Origin: Pseudomonas uvaldensis | Lineage (GTDB): Bacteria; Pseudomonadota; Gammaproteobacteria; Pseudomonadales; Pseudomonadaceae | Length of the DNA stretch: 64,000 nucleotides | Direction of reading: 5' to 3' | Assembly (NCBI RefSeq): GCF_021271205.1 | Contig: NZ_JAIWKS010000009.1 | Span: 1 to 64,000 of the forward strand | In this document: positions 43,973-50,592 of the stretch, in pieces | How the letters are laid out: each line of letters begins with the position of its first letter | Numbering within the stretch: the first letter of the stretch is position 1 | Made by a program: the position numbers and the translations under genes | The notes under the pieces: model-generated | What the model was told of the DNA's origin: nothing | Seen by the model: only the letters and a program-made list of their open reading frames with translations | The model's database searches: none

Positions 43973-44257
43973 TTGCCTACAACTGCGCCAGAATCCGCCC
44001 GCTTGTGCGCCTTGTCCCTGGGTTCTATTGTCGTTCCTGCCACTGCCCATCAGTGGTCGGGTTTAGTAGCTCGGATGACATCCCGGTTGCATGAGTCTCA
44101 TCAGTCAGGCGTTCGCCTGCACTTGATGGTGGCTGTGCGCATGGCGCCCTCGGGCGCGCCGGTTTTAGGTATGTCACCGGTCTACTAACCTGCGCACAGC
44201 CGCCACCCTATCGTTTAGTAGCGGGATGGTTGCGGCCTCATTGAGGACGACATACCT
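43973..44257 (+). ncRNA. Structured 5' leader of the DUF6124 gene (candidate RNA)
   Basis: The right half can fold as a three-way junction. The outer stem is 44128-44141 with 44191-44207 (GGTG + GCTGTGCGCA with TGCGCACAGC + CACC, a 3-base bulge). It encloses a hairpin GCGCC-CTCG-GGCGC (44144-44157) and a second, CCGGT/ACCGG (44159-44163 with 44176-44180). The left half (from TTGCCTACAACTGC) has a partial copy at 46731. The ribosome site GAGGA follows at 44243, so the fold could control translation. Whether it is RNA or encodes a short peptide (an ORF runs through it) is open. Confidence 0.5.
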
Positions 44258-44620
44258 ATGTTCAAAGTAACGCCAAACCCACCAGAAACAGACCCCACCA
44301 CACAATCCGCAAAAGCCAGAGCCAAGAAGCAAGAAGAAACCACCAAACGCGTGCTCGATCACTACTTGCTGCCGAAGCCGGATCAATCCAAAGACGAACC
44401 GAAACCGGGGCAGGTTTTCAGCGTTGTGAAGGGACTCGATAACGAATGTTTGCTCGCTAACCTCAGTGAAACGCTGGCTTCGGCCGATGCGATGGTGAGT
44501 GATCTGGCGTTTGATCTGGATGGATCGAGGCGTCATTTGGCGCTGGGGATTCAGCAGATGATTGAGCTGAGTTCGTTGTTGGCGAATCGGGTGTTGGATA
44601 ACGTGGAGCCGGGGCGGTAA
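44258..44620 (+). CDS. DUF6124 (former DUF3077) family protein
   Basis: 120-residue cytosolic protein. A polar, disordered, Pro/Lys-rich N-terminus (PNPPETDPTTQSAKARAKKQ) precedes a helical domain with FSVVKGLDNECLLANLSETLASADAMVSDLAFDL and LALGIQQMIELSSLLANRVL. This family is multi-copy in fluorescens-group genomes; function unknown. It has its own structured leader and its own terminator, so it forms a self-contained unit. Confidence 0.82.
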   Translation: MFKVTPNPPETDPTTQSAKARAKKQEETTKRVLDHYLLPKPDQSKDEPKPGQVFSVVKGLDNECLLANLSETLASADAMVSDLAFDLDGSRRHLALGIQQMIELSSLLANRVLDNVEPGR

Positions 44621-44633
44621 ACAAACATCCCAA

Positions 44634-44660
44634 AAAACCTGGCGCTCTGCGCCAGGTTTT
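44634..44660 (+). terminator. Terminator after the DUF6124 gene
   Basis: AAAACCTGGCGC pairs perfectly with GCGCCAGGTTTT around a TCT loop, 13 bases after the stop. Confidence 0.85.
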
Positions 44661-44876
44661 GGTGCGTTCATCCATAGATGCAAACAAGTGACCTCCAAAT
44701 AAAAGCTCGTCCAGCAGCAATCTTACCCCGCTTGCCATACTGTCCTTTATCTAGCGAAAGGCTGTAGCGGCCAGAAGCGGTCACTTTAACTCGCACGCTG
44801 GTAGCAAAGTTCGAAGCGCTCTTGTTCACCGCTGCACTTCTTTTGATACCATCACGCCATCAGTAAGGAGACAAGC

Positions 44877-46514
44877 ATGGCCAATCGGAGCGGATTCGAA
44901 AAGGTGATCCGAGCAATTGCTCGGGAGACAGCCAAGCAGCAGCGGCTGAACGAGTCGGAACGTCGCGCTGCACTGCGTGCCTCTGAACGCGCTGAACGTC
45001 AGCGGCTCAGAGCGCAGGCAGTTCGCGAGCGTGACCAAGCACGATATGACCGACAATCTGAGCGAGCCGCTAAACAAAACTACATAGAGTTTCGTGAGCA
45101 AGAGGTTCGTGACGGTAACGCAACCATTCTGTCCTGGATAGATGGATTACAATCCATCTTATCGTCAGCGCTGATGGTTGATGACACTGTCACATTCGAC
45201 TCACTTCGTATCACTGACAATCCGCCGCCATTCGCACCAGCAAAATCTTTAACAACCGCAATTGAGGGCCCAGCACTGCAACTCTTTACCTCCAAAGTTG
45301 CTCCCTTGCCTTGGTATCTTTCACTGATACCGAAGTTTAAAGTAAGGCATGCCGATCAGTTGAGAGCCGCTAAGGAAAGATTTCAATTAAGCGAGGAAGA
45401 GCATAAAGCCCAGGAAGCACAGCGTCTACAAATGCTGAAGAGCGCGCGAGAGACCTATGAACGTGGCGTGTCGGCGTTCCTTGAGAAAAAAGCGCTCCGG
45501 GACTCTGAAGTCGACGCCTTCCGCTACTCGTACTATGAAGGAGACTCCGAATCAATTGTCGCTTATTGCAGCATGGTCTTGGAGAAGTCCGATTATCCAG
45601 AAGGGTTCCCGCAAAATTTCTCTTTGGCGTTCCTGCCTGAATCGAAACAGCTTGTAGTGGAATACGAGTTGCCCACCTCGGATATAATTCCTGAGGTGGC
45701 CGAGTATCGTTACATAAAATCGAAAGACGAGGTCTCCACTAAACAGCGCAAGCCAGCTGAGATCAAATCGTTATATGCGGACCTTATCGCAAGCCTTGCA
45801 CTCAGGTGCCTTTATGAGCTTTTCGAGGCAGACCAAGGAGAATTCATAGAGGTCTGCTGTTTCAACGGTTATGTGAACACCATTGATCCCGCAACTGGCC
45901 GGGGGGTGCAACCTCATCTAGTGTCTGTGCGCACCACGCGTGAAACGTTTATGGAGATCGATCTTACGCGCGTGGATCGTGCTGCGTGTCTACGAAACCT
46001 CGGTGCACATGTCTCACGGTCCCCAAGCGAAGCGCAACCGGTTAGACCAATTATTGAATTCAACATGGTCGACAAGCGTTTTGTGGATCAGCAGGATCTG
46101 GCCTCAAATCTCAGTTCAGCAACAAATTTAATGGATCTCAACCCCTATGAGTTTGAAGCGCTGGTGGCAAATCTATTCGGAAAAATGGGATTAGAGTCGA
46201 AGCTAACCAGGTCATCGCGAGACGGAGGAGTCGATTGCATTGCTTACGATCCTCGTCCTGTATTAGGCGGAAAGGTAGTTATCCAAGCAAAGCGCTACAA
46301 GCACACAGTTGGCGTTTCAGCAGTCAGGGATCTTTATGGAACCATGATGAATGAGGGGGCCAATAAGGGAATTTTGGTCACGACAAGCGGTTACGGCCCC
46401 GACGCGTTTGAGTTCGCGAAGGACAAGCCCATCGAACTCATCGAGGGTGGTGGGCTGCTTTTCCTCCTCCAAGAAATTGGCATTGAAGCGCGAATTTTGA
46501 TGCCTGCGGAGTGA
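44877..46514 (+). CDS. Mrr-type restriction endonuclease-like protein
   Basis: 545-residue protein. Residues about 1-75 and 160-210 are charged Arg/Glu/Lys helices likely to form coiled coil. The middle is a domain I do not recognise (about 215-400). The C-terminal 120 residues are a PD-(D/E)xK nuclease domain of the Mrr type: LNPYEFEALVANLFGKMGLESKLT, then Asp453 in SRDGGVDCIAYD and Gln470-Ala-Lys472 in VVIQAKRY. It has clearly lower GC than the cox genes and no methylase partner, which suggests a transferred single-gene defence factor, perhaps acting on modified DNA. GTAAGGAG precedes the ATG. Confidence 0.8.
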   Translation: MANRSGFEKVIRAIARETAKQQRLNESERRAALRASERAERQRLRAQAVRERDQARYDRQSERAAKQNYIEFREQEVRDGNATILSWIDGLQSILSSALMVDDTVTFDSLRITDNPPPFAPAKSLTTAIEGPALQLFTSKVAPLPWYLSLIPKFKVRHADQLRAAKERFQLSEEEHKAQEAQRLQMLKSARETYERGVSAFLEKKALRDSEVDAFRYSYYEGDSESIVAYCSMVLEKSDYPEGFPQNFSLAFLPESKQLVVEYELPTSDIIPEVAEYRYIKSKDEVSTKQRKPAEIKSLYADLIASLALRCLYELFEADQGEFIEVCCFNGYVNTIDPATGRGVQPHLVSVRTTRETFMEIDLTRVDRAACLRNLGAHVSRSPSEAQPVRPIIEFNMVDKRFVDQQDLASNLSSATNLMDLNPYEFEALVANLFGKMGLESKLTRSSRDGGVDCIAYDPRPVLGGKVVIQAKRYKHTVGVSAVRDLYGTMMNEGANKGILVTTSGYGPDAFEFAKDKPIELIEGGGLLFLLQEIGIEARILMPAE

Positions 46515-46604
46515 CCAAAAATTACCAAAACACTGTATTCAAGGATTGGGGCCTAGACTTCTGTGCATCACCGGATGCGCAGCATCCAAGCGCATGCCTT
46601 AGAG

Positions 46605-46627
46605 CAATAAGGGGACAGATTTATTTT
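46605..46627. repeat. AATAAGGGGACAGATTTATT repeat, copy 1
   Basis: CAATAAGGGGACAGATTTATTTT, 90 bases after the nuclease gene. Related sequences recur at 47696-47742, 48287-48300 and 54251-54306, all in accessory stretches. Confidence 0.6.
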
Positions 46628-46730
46628 CCGTAGCTTTCCCCTTCAAAAGCATTCGCATGAATGCTTGCTCCTGCTTCCCCACCTTCTGTGGGCCAAGCCA
46701 GGACCTGAGCACTGCACCTCCATCACGACT

Positions 46731-46845
46731 TTGCCTACAGCTGCACCAGAATCCGCCGGCTTTGCAGCTTTGCCCTCGGACGCTATCGTTTCCTTACCGC
46801 TGGCCGAGCCAGTATCGATGACACTCAGGTACGCTAGGAGCCCTC
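46731..46845 (+). repeat. Truncated second copy of the DUF6124 leader
   Basis: TTGCCTACAGCTGCACCAGA and the following CCGCCGGCTT match the start of the leader at 43973 with few changes, and similarity continues more weakly through TGGCCGAGCC to GACACTCAGGTACGC. The stem-loop half and the DUF6124 gene are missing; a DUF1963 gene lies downstream instead. Confidence 0.6.
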
Positions 46846-47002
46846 GGGAAAGTCATTGGCCCGGGGAGTGGAGGAGGGCCCACCCTTTATCCGTAAAGGA
46901 CGCTAATGCAGCCTAGCCTGGGCAGAAAAGCGCTGCTATCCATTTCGAACACTGCCAATCTGCGGCCTTAATACCTGTAGTAAAAAGGAGATTCACATCG
47001 CC

Positions 47003-47698
47003 ATGGAAATCCAGGAAATCAAGCAACGCCTGGCCCGCCCCGCCGTGAAGCTCATTGCCGGCGGCTTTCGTCCTGCCGGCACCGACGAAGAAAGCTGGAT
47101 GGGCAACGTCTTCCTGTTCCGGCCTGATGAAAGTGTACCCACCAATCAGGCGGGGCAACCGTTGCTCCCCTATGCGCAGTTTTACCTGCCTGCCCTGCCC
47201 ATCCACAGCCCGCTGCTGGCGGGAGTTCGTATATTGACGGTGTTCATCTCAAACCCGTTCCCCGAGCACTTTGAGCCCATGGGGAATAATTGGGTCATCC
47301 GCGAATATGGGCCGGATGATGTGTTGGTGCGCAAGTCTTTGCCGGTGGCAGGTACATTCCTCAAACCCTTCCCACTGACAGCGCAAGCGGTGCCGGAGGA
47401 CTTTCCACTGTGGGATGGCGGTGGTGTCCCGGAGGACCTTGAGCAAGCAATCCTCAGGTTGGAACGCGCGGGCGAGATACAGAGCTATTACGACTTGATC
47501 ACCCACACCTACGAACACAAAATCGGCGGTTACCCTTCGTTTTGCCAGTCGGGTGTTAATCCGGGTGAAGGGTTCGAGTTTGTGTTCCAGATCTCATCGG
47601 ACGCGAAGATCAATCTGAATGTGGTCGACAGTGGGAGCCTGATGTTCTGGAAGCACAACGAAACTGGGGACTGGGCGCTTTATTACGACTTTTACTAG
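47003..47698 (+). CDS. DUF1963 (YwqG-like) protein
   Basis: 231-residue cytosolic protein of the DUF1963/YwqG type. Typical parts are the N-terminal LARPAVKLIAGGF, the middle block FYLPALPIHSP, and the C-terminal KIGGYPSFCQSGV, FVFQISSDAKINLNVVDSGSLMFW and WALYYDFY. YwqG-like proteins are often found beside toxins or as orphan immunity-like genes, but function is unknown. AAAAAGGAG lies 13 bases before the ATG. It stands alone between repeat copies in the accessory stretch. Confidence 0.72.
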   Translation: MEIQEIKQRLARPAVKLIAGGFRPAGTDEESWMGNVFLFRPDESVPTNQAGQPLLPYAQFYLPALPIHSPLLAGVRILTVFISNPFPEHFEPMGNNWVIREYGPDDVLVRKSLPVAGTFLKPFPLTAQAVPEDFPLWDGGGVPEDLEQAILRLERAGEIQSYYDLITHTYEHKIGGYPSFCQSGVNPGEGFEFVFQISSDAKINLNVVDSGSLMFWKHNETGDWALYYDFY

Positions 47699-47742
47699 GA
47701 ATAGGGGAACAGATTTATTTTCAGAAAATAAATCCCCTTTTT
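47696..47742. repeat. GGGGaACAGATTTATTTTC palindromic repeat, copy 2
   Basis: Immediately after the DUF1963 stop. ATTTATTTTC-A-GAAAATAAAT (47714-47734) is a perfect palindrome, bounded by GGGG and CCCC. It may also act as a terminator for the DUF1963 gene because TTTTT follows. Confidence 0.65.
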
Positions 47743-47771
47743 GTCCATCGCTGATCCTCAAAGGAAGATGT

Positions 47772-48254
47772 ATGGCAACCGCACTGCATACCGGGACGCA
47801 CGCCGGCTATAGCACTCTTGACTGGAACGATGGATACGACGTTAACCTGGGCGACCTCATTCGCCAGCTTCCTCAGCTCGTACGTGGCCGTTATGTGGCA
47901 ATTGCTGCGTCGGATAGCGAGCCCTATAACCTTAGCGCTGCTGAGATTGCTAGCGGATGGCAACGTATAGGTGACTTGGCGATCAGCCCGATCATTACGG
48001 ATATCGCTCAGCTGCCCACACCGGGCTTTGATGAGTGGTATGTTTTTGAGCGCTTACCTGATCAGGTAAGGCTCTCCAAATTTAGCAGCGCTATCGCATT
48101 TCAACCGTTCGGAGAGAGCGATAAGGTCGACGAGTTCTGGTCACAAATTGAAGATTTACAACCAGTACATGCTCTGCTTGGCGGCTGTAGCCTCTTACTG
48201 ATAACTCAAGACGCCGCAATACATGAGAACGTACTTACGTTCTATTCAACCTAA
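47772..48254 (+). CDS. Hypothetical protein
   Basis: 160-residue acidic soluble protein that I do not recognise. Visible features are DWNDGYDVNLGDLIRQLPQLVRGRYVAIAASDSEPYNLS near the start, read as two helices and a strand, then GFDEWYVFERLP and FWSQIEDLQPVHALLGG. No signal peptide or membrane helix. AAAGGAAG precedes the ATG. It sits between two copies of the AAGGGGA repeat. Small acidic single genes in such places are often toxin-immunity orphans, but nothing in the sequence proves that. Confidence 0.6.
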   Translation: MATALHTGTHAGYSTLDWNDGYDVNLGDLIRQLPQLVRGRYVAIAASDSEPYNLSAAEIASGWQRIGDLAISPIITDIAQLPTPGFDEWYVFERLPDQVRLSKFSSAIAFQPFGESDKVDEFWSQIEDLQPVHALLGGCSLLLITQDAAIHENVLTFYST

Positions 48255-48286
48255 GCGCTGAGGCGATGTCTTGCACAGATCTGCAG

Positions 48287-48300
48287 GAATAAGGGGATAG
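48287..48300. repeat. AATAAGGGGATAG fragment, copy 3
   Basis: GAATAAGGGGATAG, 33 bases after the preceding hypothetical gene. It matches only the first part of the repeat, so it is a fragment. Confidence 0.4.
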
Positions 48301-48372
48301 CGCCGTCAGCACTGCGTGCCGGTTGATGTCGGTCGGCACGCGTGTCCATTGTCCTGGCCTTGGTTTGGCCGC

Positions 48373-49212
48373 TTAACCCAAAGACTCCCCAACCGGCGTA
48401 GTCCCCCGCCCAATCAACCGCCCCAGCACCCCACTCTCATCAAACAACGCCCCTTTCGCCGCCGCCGCATCAGAATCCGCCAGCAACGCCGCCAACCCCG
48501 CCGGCAACCCGACACTGATCAACACCCCCTCAAACTCAGCCTGCGGCAAATTCTGATAAACCACCGGCTTACCGGTTTTCTCGCTGATCAACGCAGCCAG
48601 TTCGGTCAAGGTGTAGCTGCTGTTCCCCGCCAGTTCATAGACTTTTCCCGCCTGCCCTTCAGTGGTCAGTACCACCGCTGCGGCTTGGGCGTAGTCGGCA
48701 CGGGGCGCCGAGCTGATGCGGCCCTCGCCAGCGCTGCCGAGCAGGACGCCATGTTCCACGGCGCTCGGTACGTTCGCCAGGTAGTTTTCGGTGTACCAGC
48801 CGTTGCGCAGCAATACGTGGGGCACGCCCGAGGCTTTCAAGGCGGCTTCGGTATCGCGGTGTTCAGCGGCCAAGCCCAGGGTGGAGGTGTCGGCGTGCAG
48901 GACGCTGGTGTAGGCCAGCAGCGTGACACCCGCGGCCTTGGCGGCATCGATCACGGCGCGGTGTTGGGCGGCGCGGCTGCCCAGTTCATTGGAGGAGATC
49001 AACAGCAATTTATCGACGCCGTTGAGCGCGGCGGTCAAGGTGGCCGGTTGGTTGTAGTCGGCGGTGCGTACCACCACACCCTGTGCGGCCAGGTCCTGGA
49101 CTTTGCCGGGGTCTCGGACCAGGGCGACGATTTGCTCGGCGGGCACACGTTCAAGCAGGGACTGGATAACGAGACGGCCCAGTTGGCCGGAGGCTCCGGT
49201 GATGGCGATCAT
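48373..49212 (-). CDS. ytfG: NmrA-like NAD(P)-binding oxidoreductase (YtfG/QOR2-like)
   Basis: 279-residue atypical short-chain dehydrogenase: MIAITGASGQLGRLVIQSLLE at the N-terminus is the dinucleotide loop, followed by VVVRTADYNQPATL and LLISSNELGSRAAQHRAVIDAA. This layout matches E. coli YtfG (quinone oxidoreductase 2). I chose the ATG at 49212; the frame stays open to 49260 across the promoter. It is divergent from an HxlR regulator, as ytfG is from ytfH, so control by that protein is likely. Confidence 0.88.
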   Translation of the reverse strand: MIAITGASGQLGRLVIQSLLERVPAEQIVALVRDPGKVQDLAAQGVVVRTADYNQPATLTAALNGVDKLLLISSNELGSRAAQHRAVIDAAKAAGVTLLAYTSVLHADTSTLGLAAEHRDTEAALKASGVPHVLLRNGWYTENYLANVPSAVEHGVLLGSAGEGRISSAPRADYAQAAAVVLTTEGQAGKVYELAGNSSYTLTELAALISEKTGKPVVYQNLPQAEFEGVLISVGLPAGLAALLADSDAAAAKGALFDESGVLGRLIGRGTTPVGESLG

Positions 49213-49262
49213 GACAAATACCTTGATGGGGAAAGGACGAAAAGCCATCCTAGGGACCAAGG

Positions 49263-49296
49263 TAACTTTTTGTAAGTACGTACATAAAGGTAAGTA
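49263..49296. promoter_or_regulatory. Candidate HxlR operator
   Basis: TGTAAGTACGTACA (49271-49284) is palindromic at 12 of 14 positions, and GTAAGTA is repeated at 49290. It lies in the 86-base space between the divergent ytfG-like and HxlR genes. Confidence 0.5.
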
Positions 49297-49298
49297 TC

Positions 49299-49709
49299 GT
49301 GGACACAGCCACCGGAAATTCCGAGTCGTTCAGCGCCGCTGTTCGACGCGGCGATGTACTGAGCGCCGACTGCCCTTCTCGTGAAGTCCTCAAGCACATG
49401 ACTAGCCGCTGGGGCGTGCTGGTGCTGGTCATGCTGCTGGACGGAATGCATCGCTTCAGCGAGCTGCGCCGCAAGATCGGCGGGGTCAGTGAGAAAATGC
49501 TGTCGCAGACGTTGCAGGAGCTTGAAGCGGATGGGTTGATCAACCGCAAGTCGCTGCCGGTTGTGCCGCCGCATGTGGAATACCGCTTGACGCCGTTGGG
49601 TCTGGAGGCGGCGGAGCATCTTGAGGTGATGGTGAATTGGATTGAGGAGAAGCTTCCTCAGATTATGGCGGTGCGGCGGAGTCGGTTAGGAGGTGAGGTG
49701 GAGGGGTGA
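49299..49709 (+). CDS. ytfH: HxlR-family regulator (YtfH-like)
   Basis: 136-residue winged-helix regulator. The HxlR signature is CPSREVLKHMTSRWGVLVLVML, then HRFSELRRKIGGVSEKMLSQTLQELEADGLI and VEYRLTPLG. The Cys in SADCPS may be redox-active, as in related quinone- or aldehyde-sensing members. The start is GTG at 49299 with AAAGG 8 bases upstream. Confidence 0.88.
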   Translation: MDTATGNSESFSAAVRRGDVLSADCPSREVLKHMTSRWGVLVLVMLLDGMHRFSELRRKIGGVSEKMLSQTLQELEADGLINRKSLPVVPPHVEYRLTPLGLEAAEHLEVMVNWIEEKLPQIMAVRRSRLGGEVEG

Positions 49710-49980
49710 TTGGGCTGCTCGGCGGGGAGGCCTTTGCCTATCCACATGATGATGCCCAATTCGGTACTTTTCATCCTGTACGCGTCCAGCTATAAAGCCA
49801 TTGCGTTGTCCAAGGTGACACAAGACATTTCGCTTAAAACCAATTAGCTATGCATCTTGATACATGCTTTATAACCAGGCTGGCCTTGGTCAAATAGGGA
49901 TGTTCGCACCGCGGGTAGGGACATAGTTCCAGGACGGACGGCGGGATTCTTATGAAGAGCGAAACCACACGGAAACATAA

Positions 49981-50430
49981 GTGAGCATGATGCCAGACCT
50001 CGACAGCACCGACTTAAAGATCCTCGAAATCCTCACTGCGGACGCACGCACCAGTATTTCGGACATCGCTCGCCGAGTGCACAAGTCTCGGACTGCCGTC
50101 GAAGCGCGGGTCGCCCGGATGGAAGCACAGGGGCCCATTCTTGGGTATACCACGCGCCTCGCCGCGCCAACGAATGAAGCACCTTGTCACACCGCGTTCA
50201 TGCAGTTCACCCACACCCGTCCAAATCTGTGCGCTCAGGTGTGGGACTACATCAAAGACAAGCCTGGAGTAATCGAAGCATTCTCACTGTTCGGCGACGT
50301 CGATTTGCTCGTGCGCTACGACCATACCCACATCAGCAACATGATTGAGTTCAAGGAAAGCGCTCTGGCTACCGGACTGGTGAAAAGCGTGACCATTATG
50401 CCGGTGTTGCGACATTGGCCGGAGCAGTAA
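49981..50430 (+). CDS. Lrp/AsnC-family regulator
   Basis: 149-residue regulator: LDSTDLKILEILTADARTSISDIARRVHKSRTAVEARVARME is the helix-turn-helix, and the rest is an AsnC-type ligand domain (GVIEAFSLFGDVDLLVRYDH). I used the GTG at 49981, since GGAAA lies at a suitable distance; ATGs at 49987 and 49990 are close alternatives. It is convergent with the ATP-grasp operon, so it is a candidate regulator of it through amino-acid sensing, by proximity only. Confidence 0.85.
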   Translation: MSMMPDLDSTDLKILEILTADARTSISDIARRVHKSRTAVEARVARMEAQGPILGYTTRLAAPTNEAPCHTAFMQFTHTRPNLCAQVWDYIKDKPGVIEAFSLFGDVDLLVRYDHTHISNMIEFKESALATGLVKSVTIMPVLRHWPEQ

Positions 50431-50470
50431 CCGGCACCGTCCAAACGCGTAACTGTGGGCAAGTGGCTCT

Positions 50471-50542
50471 AATAAGCTGTATCGCAAGGCTCAGCAGGTC
50501 GTCGCTGAAGGATTCAGCGACCTGGTGGTGATGCCCAAGTGA
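50471..50542 (+). pseudogene. Possible 3' remnant of a gene
   Basis: A short frame ending NKLYRKAQQVVAEGFSDL, then VVMPK and a stop. It has coding-like composition but no start and a TAATAA directly before it. It reads like the C-terminal end of a lost gene; the family is not recognised. Confidence 0.3.
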
Positions 50543-50592
50543 TACGAGCAACACCGCACACCGCTCGGGCCTGTTGGATATTCAATGCCGAT

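Larger units (their letters stand above)
46515..47002. other. Accessory intergenic region between nuclease and DUF1963 genes
   Basis: The 488-base gap contains no convincing gene. It holds an AATAAGGGGACAGATTTATTTTC repeat and a truncated second copy of the DUF6124 leader, both listed separately. An 83-codon frame at 46665-46916 runs through the leader copy and is probably not a gene. Confidence 0.5.

Noticed and set aside
43547..44066. Two overlapping open frames after the Sco gene
   Set aside because: Both run through REP sequences and reflect the repeats, not a gene.
47721..47963. 80-codon minus-strand frame
   Set aside because: It overlaps the start of the 160-aa gene, which has a ribosome site and better composition.
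48316..49275. 319-codon plus-strand open frame
   Set aside because: Antisense to the ytfG-like gene; Gly/Gln-rich shadow translation.
49746..49847. 33-codon frame MMPNSVLFILYASSYKAIAL...
   Set aside because: It faintly recalls a segment of a small multidrug transporter but is too short and lacks a ribosome site; left out of the features.
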